Shown here piece after piece: positions 43,463 through 52,789 of a DNA stretch of 64,000 bases. The stretch covers positions 1 through 64,000 of the forward strand of contig NZ_LMBV01000005.1 in assembly GCF_001439925.1 (NCBI RefSeq), written 5' to 3'. The position numbers were made by a program, and so were the translations under genes. Origin of the DNA: Peribacillus muralis (lineage in GTDB: Bacteria > Bacillota > Bacilli > Bacillales > DSM-1321). Positions within the stretch are counted from its first letter, which is position 1. Each line of letters begins with the position of its first letter. A model generated the notes under the pieces. The model was not told where the DNA came from. It did not search any database and was given only the letters and a program-made list of their open reading frames with translations.

Positions 43463-44062
43463 ATGATGCAAACGAAAGAAGCTTATCGCGGTACTGGAAT
43501 GGGAATTATTTTCATGGCATTCTTCGGGACGATGTGGGCAGGTGTCGGTGTAATGGGACTACAAGGATGGGGGTTTCCATACGTGGAACTCATCGCCATG
43601 TTAGTTGGACTCATATTGGTTATTGGAGGCCTTTCATTCATATTTGCGGCACAAAAAATGCCCAATCAGGCTTCGGCGCATTTGAAACGCATCCACTTCT
43701 GGTTTAACATCGTCTTCATCGCTGAAGCTTTGCTGATTTGGGCGGCCATTGCCATCTGTAACGCCACCGATCAAGCCGAGCTTATCCCCGGCATCATCGC
43801 CATTATCGTCGGCATTCATTTTTTACCTCTGGCAGCACTTTTTAAAATCAAGCTATATTATGTAACGGGAGTGATGATCTGCTTAGTGGCACTTCTCACA
43901 TTGCTGCTAGATCCAAACACCGTCTTGCTTGGAAATCACCAAATCACGTCAAAATTATCTCTGCTCGGCTTTGGCTGCGCACTGATCCTGTGGACCACTG
44001 GAATTACATTATGGCTTCGTGTAAAGAATGGCAAGGGATTGGATGTAAACCGTTCTCTTTAA
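43463..44062 (+). CDS. Hypothetical six-TM membrane protein (199 aa)
   Basis: Unrecognised integral membrane protein with six helices (about 9-30, 35-55, 72-90, 100-118, 122-142, 160-180) and short loops. It resembles the many DUF-type small membrane proteins of Bacillus, but I cannot name the family. The ATG at 43463 has AGGAAAGG before it; an in-frame GTG at 43430 has no site. Encoded alone between the lysine operon and a peptidase gene on the other strand. Confidence 0.65.
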   Translation: MMQTKEAYRGTGMGIIFMAFFGTMWAGVGVMGLQGWGFPYVELIAMLVGLILVIGGLSFIFAAQKMPNQASAHLKRIHFWFNIVFIAEALLIWAAIAICNATDQAELIPGIIAIIVGIHFLPLAALFKIKLYYVTGVMICLVALLTLLLDPNTVLLGNHQITSKLSLLGFGCALILWTTGITLWLRVKNGKGLDVNRSL

Positions 44063-44190
44063 GGTTCGTCCAATCCTGCTTCTTCGGAGTTCCAACAAGA
44101 CAAAGAATTTTCATGCAAATGGCATCTTCTTTGCGGCTTGCCTGTATATAAGCTAGTTCATATGATTGTATTCAGTTATAAGTAACTTCT

Positions 44191-44781
44191 TCATCCAGAA
44201 AAAGAATGTAGCTTTTCCTTGTCCATATTATGAAAAGCGTATATAGCATTAATCCCTTTAAATGGTTCGCCGTTCTTTGTGAAAAGGGCACTTCCATTTG
44301 GAATCGCATATACTTTTCGTTCTGTAGAAAGCGGAAGTAATTCTCCATCTATCTTATCTTCGTAATGAACTTCAACGCTAAACGGAACTAATGCCAAGCC
44401 ATCGACCACCATCGTATCTGGATAGTCTTTGTCTTTCGTCATTTTGCAATCGGTACAGAAGGCTAACGAACCGGCACTATATCCAATGATTAAACGTTCA
44501 AAGTTTTTCAGGGGCGGGATAAGTCCTTTGTTTTTCAATGCAGTGATCAATTTTTCGGGCCTGCCGCCAATAAAATAAAGAGCATCATGTTCGTTTATAG
44601 CTTGGTTCATTTCCGCTTCAGAAAGATTTTCGTTCAATAAGTTAACACTTACATGCTCCATGATGGAAAAAGCTTGCTTGATGGTTGCCAGCCAACTTTC
44701 ATATCTGGAATTGTCGGTAGCGAATGGGATTATTAAAATCTTAGCATAGGGCTTCATCATGTTTGAAAGTTCCACGTACAC
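44191..44781 (-). CDS. Peptidase S51 / type-1 glutamine amidotransferase-like
   Basis: Serine-nucleophile hydrolase of the S51 (dipeptidase E / cyanophycinase-like) family. The nucleophile Ser lies in IIGYSAGSLAF, the strand before it is ALYFIGGRPEKL, and the acid-base region is PNGSALF. Length from the GTG at 44781 is 196 residues, short at the N-terminus. The frame continues upstream with plausible coding sequence (IGNHANGELDDVYVEL) to a GGAGG site at 44824, but there the only start-like codon is ATC or ATA. The true start is therefore unclear, and the 5' end may be damaged. Confidence 0.78.
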   Translation of the reverse strand: MYVELSNMMKPYAKILIIPFATDNSRYESWLATIKQAFSIMEHVSVNLLNENLSEAEMNQAINEHDALYFIGGRPEKLITALKNKGLIPPLKNFERLIIGYSAGSLAFCTDCKMTKDKDYPDTMVVDGLALVPFSVEVHYEDKIDGELLPLSTERKVYAIPNGSALFTKNGEPFKGINAIYAFHNMDKEKLHSFSG

Positions 44782-44935
44782 GTCATCTAATTCACCATTC
44801 GCGTGATTGCCGATGTGTATCGCCTCCAGTTGTTAAAACACATTTAATTCCTCATCCAAGTTAAAAGCCTGATGACTTGAAATGGTTCATTCCAGACCAG
44901 AAAGAAGCCAAAAAGAAAAAATGCCGCTGCAATTA

Positions 44936-45178
44936 ATTCGCGAGTAAAAGCGGAAAACTCACGAATAAAACGCCGAAACTCACGAATAAAGCACCGAAAC
45001 TCACGAATAAAACGCCGAAATTCGCGAATAAAGCACCGAAACTCACGAATAAACGCCGAAATTAACGAGTAAAAGCGCCAAACTCGCGAGTAAAGAGCCC
45101 GAAATCGCGAGTAAAGCACCGAAACTCACGAATAAGCACCGAAACTCAAGAGTAAAAGCGCCAAACTGACGAATAAAA
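44936..45178. repeat. 21-bp phased intergenic repeats, cluster 3
   Basis: About eleven copies of the CTCACGAATAAAACGCCGAAA unit follow one another, mixed with CGCGAGTAAA variants, almost all 21 bases apart. The sequence class is the same as in cluster 1 (12.2 kb). Minus-strand frames across it encode FIREFR-type repeats (44844-45119) and are not regarded as genes. Confidence 0.88.
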
Positions 45179-45202
45179 TCACAAAACCATTTTATATCGT
45201 AG

Positions 45203-45231
45203 CAAAAGCCCTCTGCTAGGGGGCTTTTTTG
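45203..45231. terminator. Terminator after the LysE-like gene
   Basis: AAAAGCCC pairs with GGGGGCTTTT, with T runs on both strands, 20 bases beyond the stop of the minus-strand LysE gene. Confidence 0.8.
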
Positions 45232-45250
45232 TCGTCGGGAGAGGATTCGT

Positions 45251-45877
45251 TTATGTAAAGAGCGCTTTTGCGGCCTGTATGGCAAAGTAGACGCCGATTC
45301 CTATGAGCGATATGCCGGATATGACGGATATGCTAACAAGAATGGGTTTGGATAGGAATCGTCTGAAGCTGCTGGAGATGATGGCCATGGTGGTATCCCA
45401 GACTAAGAGGCCGAGAAGGATGCCTGAACTGTATAGAAGGATGTGGTGAAAATCGTATTTAGTTGTGGTGTTTGCAAGAATCGATCCGTAAATACCGAGC
45501 CAAAACAAAATGGATAAAGGATTCGAAAGTGCCATGATGAATCCTGATGCAAAAGAAGAAAAGTGGGATTCCTGCGCATTCCGTGCGTTCACTTCTATCT
45601 TACCTGCACTAAGGATGCTTTCGAAGCCGGTGTAGGTCAGGACGAAAAAGCCAAAAAGCCATAAAAATGTCTGTATGAAGGAGTTTTCCAAAAAGTTGAT
45701 CACTCCGTAGTAGACAAGGACTAAATAGACGGCATCCGCTAACATGGCACCCCAGCCGAAAATCCAGGCGTGCCAAAATCCTTTCTTGATTCCCTTGTCC
45801 AATTGACCGGCATTGATGGGGCCGATAGGAGCCGCTAGGGATAGACCCAGTAATACGTAGCTAAAAAAAACACCCAA
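45251..45877 (-). CDS. LysE-family amino-acid exporter, paralogue 1
   Basis: Membrane exporter of 208 residues, six helices, LysE/RhtB family. The N-terminal signature LGLSLAAPIGPINAGQLDKG is intact, and the middle SGFIMALSNPLSILFWLGIY contains the conserved Asn-Pro. The TTG at 45877 follows GAGGTGATGAGATA. A second, similar protein is encoded in the opposite direction at 47668. Family members export basic or neutral amino acids; the nearness of the lysine-degradation operon makes lysine an obvious candidate, but the substrate is not shown. Confidence 0.9.
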   Translation of the reverse strand: MGVFFSYVLLGLSLAAPIGPINAGQLDKGIKKGFWHAWIFGWGAMLADAVYLVLVYYGVINFLENSFIQTFLWLFGFFVLTYTGFESILSAGKIEVNARNAQESHFSSFASGFIMALSNPLSILFWLGIYGSILANTTTKYDFHHILLYSSGILLGLLVWDTTMAIISSSFRRFLSKPILVSISVISGISLIGIGVYFAIQAAKALFT

Positions 45878-46084
45878 TATCTCATCACCTCATCATAAAA
45901 GCATCTGTTTAATTGAATGTATTCAGACAAAAGGACTTGTACCACCTTTTTAGCCCTTTTTTTGAGGTGAAATAGTAATCATAGGCCGGTTTGAAGCTTA
46001 AAGACGTACTAATGTAAATTTCTCAAATGGAAAGACGCCGATTTTAATGGCATGCGTTATTCAAAGCGGACTTGGAGGATCATT

Positions 46085-46177
46085 ATGTCTGAATTATCGA
46101 TTCCGTATAAATACGAAGCAATTCAAAAAAAAGAACGGTTTTTCGTTTTAAGGCCAAAGGGGTATTTTTGGCTGTAG
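46085..46177 (+). CDS. Very small ORF (30 aa), possibly truncated
   Basis: A 30-codon frame (MSELSIPYKYEAIQKKERFF and ten more) starts at an ATG seven bases after TTGGAGGAT, a fine ribosome site, and ends at TAG. It may be a small protein or the 5' stump of a lost gene. Otherwise 45878-46295 holds no recognised feature. Confidence 0.35.
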   Translation: MSELSIPYKYEAIQKKERFFVLRPKGYFWL

Positions 46178-46295
46178 CGGTACTGAATAAATCTCTCTGC
46201 GCTTTAACATAATAAATGAAGACGATAATGCAAAGTTCCATATTGGTTACCTTTTATGCAACAAGTTGCTTTTATAATGGTTGAGGAGTGTAAGT

Positions 46296-47522
46296 ATGGA
46301 GGGTCATGAGAAAAATAATGTCAGCGTATGGTGCTTGATCAGCATGGCATCAATCCCATTAGTTATGACACTTGGAAATTCAATGCTTATCCCCGTATTG
46401 CCCATTTTTGAGGAGAAGGTGGGGATTTCTTCTTTTCAGTCAAGCATGGTCATTACAAGTTATTCCGTAGCCTCGATTTTTTTAATCCCTATAGCAGGAT
46501 ACCTATCCGATCGATTTGGACGAAAAATGGTCATCCTGCCCAGCTTGGTCCTGGCCTTGATTGGCGGATTGATAGCGGGATATGCTTCGTGGAAGATCCA
46601 TGATCCTTATACTTGGATCATCATTGGTAGGGTCTTGCAGGGGATTGGGGCTGCAGGTGCCTCGCCAATCATCCTGCCTTTAGTGGGGGATCTATACAAG
46701 GATGATGATGAAAAAACGAGTGCATGCTTGGGTATCATCGAAACTTCGAATACTTTTGGAAAAGTGCTGAGCCCCATCTTGGGTTCCCTTTTTGCCGCAT
46801 TTATATGGTTTTTACCGTTCTTCTCGATTTCCTTCTTCAGTTTAATATCAATTGTTTTAGTTTTTTTCTTTATTAAGGTGCCAAAGGAAAAGGAAGAACC
46901 AAAGAAACTAAAGGAATTTTGGCATGATACGAAACAAATCTTCAAGAAGGAGGGAAAATGGCTGTATACCGTTTTTCTGATTGGGGTGTTTGTGATGTTG
47001 GTTTTGTTCGGCGTCCTTTTCTTTTTGTCGGACAACCTGGAGAAAATACATGATTTACATGGAGTCAAGAAAGGCTTTGTAATAGCGATTCCACTGTTTT
47101 TTCTTTGTGTATCCGCCTATATTGCCGGGAAGAAGATCAAAGGTGAATTGCCGATCATGAAAAAAATCATCATGATCAGTTTAACGGTCCTGTCGATCAG
47201 CTTGGTCTTTGTCGGATTTACAAAGGAAAGGGTCTTCCTGCTCCTGCTCGTGACGAGCCTGGTTGGTGTCGCAATTGGTGCGTTGTTACCGACGCTCGAT
47301 GCAATCATCACCCAAAATATTGAAAAGGAACAGAGAGGAACCATAACCTCTTTTTATATGTCCTCAAGGTTCATCGGTGTTGCAGCAGGTCCTCCAGTCA
47401 TGTCGCTAGTCATGAAAGATTACCTTAATATGAGCTATATCATTTCTGGAGTCATGGGCATTTGCATCGTATTGATCGTGATGAAATTCATTAGTTCGGA
47501 TAAAAAAGAAGCTGCTTCCTAA
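46296..47522 (+). CDS. MFS multidrug-type exporter
   Basis: Major-facilitator transporter of 408 residues with 12 helices and the drug/H+ antiporter-1 marks: loop-2 motif GYLSDRFGRKMV and a helix-5 motif around IETSNTFGKVLSPILGS. The ATG at 46296 follows GAGGAGTGTAAGT; the frame upstream to 46281 lacks a site. The gene stands alone between two LysE-type exporters, followed by its own terminator. Related Bacillus proteins export drugs or siderophores; the substrate here is unknown. Confidence 0.88.
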   Translation: MEGHEKNNVSVWCLISMASIPLVMTLGNSMLIPVLPIFEEKVGISSFQSSMVITSYSVASIFLIPIAGYLSDRFGRKMVILPSLVLALIGGLIAGYASWKIHDPYTWIIIGRVLQGIGAAGASPIILPLVGDLYKDDDEKTSACLGIIETSNTFGKVLSPILGSLFAAFIWFLPFFSISFFSLISIVLVFFFIKVPKEKEEPKKLKEFWHDTKQIFKKEGKWLYTVFLIGVFVMLVLFGVLFFLSDNLEKIHDLHGVKKGFVIAIPLFFLCVSAYIAGKKIKGELPIMKKIIMISLTVLSISLVFVGFTKERVFLLLLVTSLVGVAIGALLPTLDAIITQNIEKEQRGTITSFYMSSRFIGVAAGPPVMSLVMKDYLNMSYIISGVMGICIVLIVMKFISSDKKEAAS

Positions 47523-47538
47523 TATAAAAAATCCTTTG

Positions 47539-47570
47539 AAAAAGCCGGGCTTTTCCCACGGCTTTTTTTG
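47539..47570 (+). terminator. Terminator after the MFS gene
   Basis: AAAAGCCG pairs with CGGCTTTT, followed by T run. Confidence 0.82.
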
Positions 47571-47667
47571 TTTGTAACTCGCGATATTTTTTTTGCATGT
47601 GGTTATAGGCTGGAGGTTGTCACATAAAATGTACAAGTCTTGAACTACCTCGAAGGAGTGATGTTTA

Positions 47668-48300
47668 TTGAGTGTACATTTACTGCTGAGTTACTTTTTC
47701 TTGGGACTTACACTTGCAGCACCAATCGGTCCGGTGAACTCTGCTCGTATCGATAAAGGAATCAAGAATGGGTTTTGGCACGCCTGGATCGTTGGGGCAG
47801 GGTCGATGATCGCAGATGCTTTGTTCATGATTTTGGTGTATGTAGGTATGGTGCGGTTTTTGGAAATTCCGATCGTTCAGATATTTCTTTGGCTTTTTGG
47901 AGGATTTGTGCTTATTTATTCTGGAGTCGAAAGTGTATTACGAGTTCATACGATATCTGTAAATCAATACAGGAATAAAGATTCTTTAATTTCCTGTTTT
48001 TTAACGGGGTTCATCATGTCCGTGACCAGCCCATTGTCCATTTTATTTTGGTTGGGGATATATGGATCTGTTTTAGCAAAAACGGCTTCAAGTTATGGGA
48101 CATCCCAACTTCTCATCTATAGCGGGATGATTTTTCTAGGTCTTACTTGCTGGGATTTTTTTGTTGCGGCATTAACGAATGGATTTCGCAGGTTCTTAAA
48201 TGAAAAAAGCGTAATGGCCATTTCGATCATCTCTGGATTATCATTGGTCGGCTTTGGGGTTTATTTTGCTTATCAAGGCATTTCTGCCATCCTATCTTAA
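47668..48300 (+). CDS. LysE-family amino-acid exporter, paralogue 2
   Basis: Second LysE-type exporter, 210 residues and six helices, clearly similar along its length to the one at 45251 (LTLAAPIGPVNSARIDKG, HAWIVGAGSMIADA, TSPLSILFWLGIYGS, GFRRFLNEKS). The two genes are convergent-divergent around an MFS gene, as though one arose by duplication with inversion. The TTG at 47668 follows GAAGGAGTGATG. The amino-acid permease gene follows after 100 bases on the same strand with its own site. The substrate is probably an amino acid. Confidence 0.9.
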   Translation: MSVHLLLSYFFLGLTLAAPIGPVNSARIDKGIKNGFWHAWIVGAGSMIADALFMILVYVGMVRFLEIPIVQIFLWLFGGFVLIYSGVESVLRVHTISVNQYRNKDSLISCFLTGFIMSVTSPLSILFWLGIYGSVLAKTASSYGTSQLLIYSGMIFLGLTCWDFFVAALTNGFRRFLNEKSVMAISIISGLSLVGFGVYFAYQGISAILS

Positions 48301-48402
48301 AGGAGAATGCTTCAGTTTATACATAGGGTATTTGAAAACTTCTTCCTTGCATAATTCATTGTGGCATTATCAACACTATGAATGATGGAAGGGGGTAATG
48401 TC

Positions 48403-49821
48403 ATGACAACAAAAGCCAATTGCAGCTCGGCGAAAGGGAAGGCTGGTCAAGATTCCAATGCATCGGGTGAACAACAGGGCGATATGAAATGGTGGCAGCT
48501 ATCATTGGTCGGTGTAGGCTGTACGATCGGGACAGGGTATTTCCTCGGATCGACTATAGGAATTAAAACGACGGGGCCATCCATTGTATTTTCATTTCTA
48601 TTGGCTGCAGTGGGTACCTATATCGTTTATAATCTGCTTGCCAAGATGACGGCTGCCGATCCTCAAGAAGGTTCTTTTTGTTATTATGCCAATAAAGCAT
48701 TTGGACGATGGGCGGGCTTTAGCTGTGGCTGGAATTATTGGTCCTCCAATATATTGATCATGGGAAGCCAGCTTACTGCGCTTTCGCTATTATCTCAATT
48801 TTGGTTTCCGAAAGTACCGCTGTGGCTTTTTGCATCTGGTTTCGCTATTGTTTCCATCGTAGTGGTACTGTTGGGAACAAAAGGGTTTGACAGGGTGGAA
48901 AACATCCTTGCGGTAATTAAGACAGCAGCAATCGTAATGTTTATCATTATAGCAATATGTGCTATTGTGGGCTGGTTTGGTCTTGACGGAGAAAAACCGC
49001 CATCCTTCCCGAATACGTACAATGAATTATTTCCAAAAGGGCTAAAAGGGTTTTGGACATCACTTATCTATGCTTTTTATGCGTTTGGCGGCATTGAGGT
49101 GATTGGACTTATGGCGATGCAACTTAAAAAGAAAGAAGATGCGCCAAAGGCAGGAACGATCATGCTCTTGGTTCTTACCATCATATATGTGGTTTCATTG
49201 GGGTTAGCCGTAACCATGATTTCGTTAGGGGCATTCAGTGTAAAAGAAAGTCCATTCGTTTCGGCATTGGAAAGTTATCACCTGACATTTTTCCCGCACG
49301 TTTTTAATGGTGCGATCATCATTGCCGGTTTTTCGACGATGACCGCTTCCCTATTTGGTGTAACCAATCTATTGGTAACGCTCTCCAATGACGGGAACGC
49401 ACCTTCATTATTCATGCAAAAGATCAAAAAATTCAAGGACCTTCCACTGCCTTCGCTGGGTCTTGGAGCCTTGGGACTCTTAGGATCAATCATCACTGCC
49501 TTGCTCCTGCCAGGCAAGATTTATGAATACATTACGACATCTGCTGGAATATTGCTTTTGTATAACTGGGCATTCATCATTCTTTCTTCATTCAAAATCT
49601 TGGAAAATAAGATGTGGAGTAAGATTACGGCCGTTTTCGGGCTTCTTTTAATTTTAGCGGCGGTCAGTGGCACTCTGCTTGAAAAAGAAATACGTCCCGG
49701 GTTCTTCATAAGCCTATTATTCGTAGTGATCATAGGACTTGCAGCCATTTTCATGAAGCTTAAAGTTTGGAACAAAAACAAGGCGATGGCAGCAAAAGCG
49801 AGTAAATCAGAACTTGATTAA
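48403..49821 (+). CDS. APC-superfamily amino-acid permease
   Basis: Importer of 472 residues with 12 helices, amino acid-polyamine-organocation family (AAT branch). After a hydrophilic head of 30 residues the first helix has the substrate-binding break GVGCTIGTGYFLGS, and the later block FYAFGGIEVIGLMAMQLK is the conserved helix-6 region. The ATG at 48403 follows GGAAGGGGGTAATGTC; an earlier ATG at 48382 lacks a site. Substrate unknown; basic or aromatic amino acids are common. A terminator follows directly. Confidence 0.9.
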   Translation: MTTKANCSSAKGKAGQDSNASGEQQGDMKWWQLSLVGVGCTIGTGYFLGSTIGIKTTGPSIVFSFLLAAVGTYIVYNLLAKMTAADPQEGSFCYYANKAFGRWAGFSCGWNYWSSNILIMGSQLTALSLLSQFWFPKVPLWLFASGFAIVSIVVVLLGTKGFDRVENILAVIKTAAIVMFIIIAICAIVGWFGLDGEKPPSFPNTYNELFPKGLKGFWTSLIYAFYAFGGIEVIGLMAMQLKKKEDAPKAGTIMLLVLTIIYVVSLGLAVTMISLGAFSVKESPFVSALESYHLTFFPHVFNGAIIIAGFSTMTASLFGVTNLLVTLSNDGNAPSLFMQKIKKFKDLPLPSLGLGALGLLGSIITALLLPGKIYEYITTSAGILLLYNWAFIILSSFKILENKMWSKITAVFGLLLILAAVSGTLLEKEIRPGFFISLLFVVIIGLAAIFMKLKVWNKNKAMAAKASKSELD

Positions 49822-49860
49822 AAAAAGGAATTCGGCTTATACAAAGTCGAGTTCCTTTTT
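49822..49860. terminator. Bidirectional terminator
   Basis: AAAAAAGGAATTCGGC pairs with GTCGAGTTCCTTTTT with two mismatches. It separates the permease gene from the convergent RNase J gene. Confidence 0.75.
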
Positions 49861-49874
49861 GTGCTTTGAAGGTG

Positions 49875-51548
49875 CTAAATTTCAATGATGATCGGAAGGA
49901 TCATTGGTTTTTTCTTAGTTTGAGTAAAGAGATAATGCCCCAATTCCTTTTTTATGGTTTGTTTAATGATGTTCCAACGGTATATTTTTTCACTTTGTAA
50001 GTCATTGACCGTTTTCGTGACAAGATGATTCACAGTTTTTAGGAGGTCCTCGGAATTTTGAACATATACAAATCCACGGGAAATGGTATCGGGTCCAGAT
50101 ACTATTTTTCGTTCCGTCTTGCTTAGTGTTATGGCGATTACGAGCATGCCATCTTCGGATAGCTGCTTACGGTCCCGCAGTACGATTTCGCCAACATCAC
50201 CAACGCCAATACCGTCAACAAAGGTATTGCCGGCAGCCACTTTTCTCGTTTGCCGGGCAACGGAATTTTCGATATCCACCACATCGCCATTACTGATAAT
50301 GAAAGTATTGCCCTTCTCTACCCCGACGGACTCAGCCAGTGATCGATGCTGGTGCAACATCCGATATTCACCGTGAATGGGAATGAAATACTTTGGCTTC
50401 ATCAGGGTGAGCATGAGCTTCAACTCTTCCTGATAGGCATGTCCAGATACATGCATGCCTGTTACAGTCCCAGAACCGTAAATGACTTTGGCACCAAGTT
50501 GAAATAAGTTGTCGATGATTCGTGAAACATCCCGTTCATTTCCGGGTATTGGAGTGGAGGCAAGAATCACTGTATCATCAGCTAATATACTCATATCCCG
50601 GTAATTCGAACTGGAAAGGCGGGAAAGGGCAGCAAACGGCTCTCCTTGACTTCCTGTACATAAAACAGCGACCTTTTCTGGAGCATAATTATCGACTTCA
50701 TGTGGTTGGATAAGCATCCCATCAGGTACTTCGAGGTAGCCGCGTTCAATGGCCACGGTTACGACGTTCACCATGCTACGTCCAACTAGGGCAAGTTTTC
50801 GGTTTGTCTTCAGTGCGGCGTTCACAACTTGTTGAACACGATTGACATTTGAAGCAAAGGTCGAAAGAATGACTTTCTGTTTTGCTTGCATAAAAGCATC
50901 TTCAATATGGCTGCCAACGAGATGTTCCGAGGGACTGGAGCCGGGACGCTCTGCGTTCGTGCTTTCTGATAATAAAACCAAAACACCTTCACTCCCGATT
51001 TTGGCCATTTTATGAATATCGGGATACTGATCATTCATGGGAGTCAAGTCAAACTTGAAGTCCCCTGTATGAACGACCGTGCCTTCCGGCGTATGCATGG
51101 TGACCCCCAGGCAATCAGGGATGCTATGATTCGTTTTGAAAAAGTCGAGAGCCATCTCCCCGAATTCCAATCTTGAATCCGAGTCGATCTGGATTAATTC
51201 CGTTTCACCCAAAAGGTTATGTTCTTTTAATTTCAATTCAATCAAACCTAGTGTTAAACGTGTGGCATAAATGGGTACATTCAATTTTTTTAAGAAATAG
51301 GGGATGCCGCCAATATGGTCTTCATGCCCATGAGTAACAATCAGGGCCCGGATCTTCTCCTTATTCTCCTGGAGAAAAGAAATATCAGGAATGATTAAAT
51401 CGACTCCTAATAAACTTTCATCAGGAAACTTTGCACCACAGTCAATAATGACGATATCGTTAGAATATTGAATTACATACATGTTTTTACCGATTTCATT
51501 CACTCCGCCCAGAGCCAATATGGACAAAGCATTCTCGTTCACACTCAA
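49875..51548 (-). CDS. Ribonuclease J paralogue
   Basis: RNase J-type metallo-beta-lactamase/beta-CASP nuclease of 557 residues, the full family length. The zinc motif is HGHEDHIGG (His73, His75, Asp77, His78); further sites are HSIPDCLG, HTGDFKFD, STFASNVNRVQQV, and the beta-CASP HVSGHAYQEELKL and PIHGEYRM. It resembles B. subtilis J1 and J2 about equally by eye and may be an extra third paralogue. The TTG at 51548 follows GGGAGG. RNase J acts in 5'-3' decay and maturation of RNA. Monocistronic, with terminators on both sides. Confidence 0.93.
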   Translation of the reverse strand: MSVNENALSILALGGVNEIGKNMYVIQYSNDIVIIDCGAKFPDESLLGVDLIIPDISFLQENKEKIRALIVTHGHEDHIGGIPYFLKKLNVPIYATRLTLGLIELKLKEHNLLGETELIQIDSDSRLEFGEMALDFFKTNHSIPDCLGVTMHTPEGTVVHTGDFKFDLTPMNDQYPDIHKMAKIGSEGVLVLLSESTNAERPGSSPSEHLVGSHIEDAFMQAKQKVILSTFASNVNRVQQVVNAALKTNRKLALVGRSMVNVVTVAIERGYLEVPDGMLIQPHEVDNYAPEKVAVLCTGSQGEPFAALSRLSSSNYRDMSILADDTVILASTPIPGNERDVSRIIDNLFQLGAKVIYGSGTVTGMHVSGHAYQEELKLMLTLMKPKYFIPIHGEYRMLHQHRSLAESVGVEKGNTFIISNGDVVDIENSVARQTRKVAAGNTFVDGIGVGDVGEIVLRDRKQLSEDGMLVIAITLSKTERKIVSGPDTISRGFVYVQNSEDLLKTVNHLVTKTVNDLQSEKIYRWNIIKQTIKKELGHYLFTQTKKKPMILPIIIEI

Positions 51549-51647
51549 GTGGATAGACCTCCCTTTATTATGATAAAGATAGTGTTTCCTTAGGTCGTTT
51601 TTATAAAACCAACTCTTTTTTTAAATCAGGCTAATTCAAAAAGCCAT

Positions 51648-51678
51648 AAAAAAACACCTGCCGCATTCGGTAGGTGTG
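51648..51678 (-). terminator. Terminator after the TetR gene
   Basis: On the minus strand ACACCTACCG pairs with CGGCAGGTGT, followed by seven T. Confidence 0.85.
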
Positions 51679-51692
51679 TGTGTCTTCAATCT

Positions 51693-52592
51693 TCATCGAC
51701 TCAAGCAAGAGTTGATGCTTTCTTCAAAAGACTCAATATATACTTGGATTTGTGAAGCATATCCAGTCTTCAAAGTGGCAAGCAGACTTTCTATCAGGAA
51801 TTCACGCGGATTGTCGGACTGCATCAGCTCATCTTGGATAAAGTCGATCAGTTCAACCGCCCTTGTTCGATTTTCCCCGCATGGAAAAGCTGTGTTTATC
51901 GCTTTTTTTAATTCCAAGGTCGCGTTTAATAAATCATCATGACACGGATAAAGGTGGTTTTTGAACTCCGGAAACCACGTATCCATTAGCTCGGGATCAA
52001 GAATCTGTTCCTTACCTTTTGCAACTTCATCGATTGTATGGATCATACGATTCATGCAATAGCGAATGATTTGTATTTCCGGCTTTGCGACCGTAGTCTC
52101 ACGATGATTGAAATAATTCATATGGGTGATCATTGAGTGGAAAATAATGACGCTGTCCAACAGATAGGGCTTTTTACTTTCCCCGAATATATCGAGAAAT
52201 CGGCCATGCATCCAGCGTATGCTCAACAACAGGGTTTGATTGATGAATTGTTTCAACTCTTCATCGTTGGAAACGCGGACTTCCTCAATCAGGACAAGCA
52301 ATTTACTTTGTTTATTGCCCATCATTTGCAGTTCGATCTGCTGAATGAAGATTTCAATATCGGCTGAATCCTGGTTAATCAACAGTTTGTCCCGTTCATG
52401 GCGAATCCTTTTATAGAAGGAACGGAAAATGGCTATAAATAATTCGCCCTTCGAAGGGAAATAATTATAAAATGTACCTTTGGAAATGCCGCTGCCGACC
52501 AAAATGTCCTGGATCGACGTGGCTTGGTATCCCTTTTCGATAAATAGCTTATGAGCCGTATCGATGACATCCTGCCTTCGGTTCTTCATCAT
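51693..52592 (-). CDS. TetR-family repressor of the divergent exporter
   Basis: TetR-type regulator, 299 residues, unusually long for the family (about 190-220). Residues 5-50 are the DNA-binding domain (IDTAHKLFIEKGYQATSIQDILVGSGISKGTFYNYF-type order). The C-terminal 250 residues are all-helical, with an additional region after 215 (LNATLELKKAINTAF). The gene is divergent from a DHA2 multidrug exporter 197 bases away, so it most likely represses it and is released by a drug-like ligand. A repeated AATCGTAC box in the gap may be its site. Confidence 0.9.
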   Translation of the reverse strand: MMKNRRQDVIDTAHKLFIEKGYQATSIQDILVGSGISKGTFYNYFPSKGELFIAIFRSFYKRIRHERDKLLINQDSADIEIFIQQIELQMMGNKQSKLLVLIEEVRVSNDEELKQFINQTLLLSIRWMHGRFLDIFGESKKPYLLDSVIIFHSMITHMNYFNHRETTVAKPEIQIIRYCMNRMIHTIDEVAKGKEQILDPELMDTWFPEFKNHLYPCHDDLLNATLELKKAINTAFPCGENRTRAVELIDFIQDELMQSDNPREFLIESLLATLKTGYASQIQVYIESFEESINSCLSR

Positions 52593-52628
52593 ATCACCTA
52601 ATTTTCATTATACTGCTTGTATAAATGT

Positions 52629-52747
52629 AATCGTACTCTATTTTCCATCACAGTACAAACCCCTATTTAAACCAATAAAATTTTATTGCAAAAAATGGAC
52701 TAGGGGTATATTATTGATTTTATGAGATTTCGTTATACCAATCGTAC
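52629..52747. promoter_or_regulatory. Divergent TetR/exporter control region
   Basis: AATCGTAC occurs at 52629-52636 and again at 52740-52747, flanking the probable exporter promoter (TTGCAA at 52686 and TATATT at 52707, spacing 15). The pair may bind the TetR regulator. Confidence 0.35.
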
Positions 52748-52789
52748 AATTAAATGAACCAATAGTTTGAATGGAGGAATAGATAAAAA

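Noticed and set aside
44936-45178. CRISPR array
   Set aside because: Units are contiguous and only 21 bp, without spacers, and no cas gene is present.
44844-45285. Minus-strand frames through repeat cluster 3 as genes
   Set aside because: Same repeat artefact; no start signal and they run into the LysE terminator.
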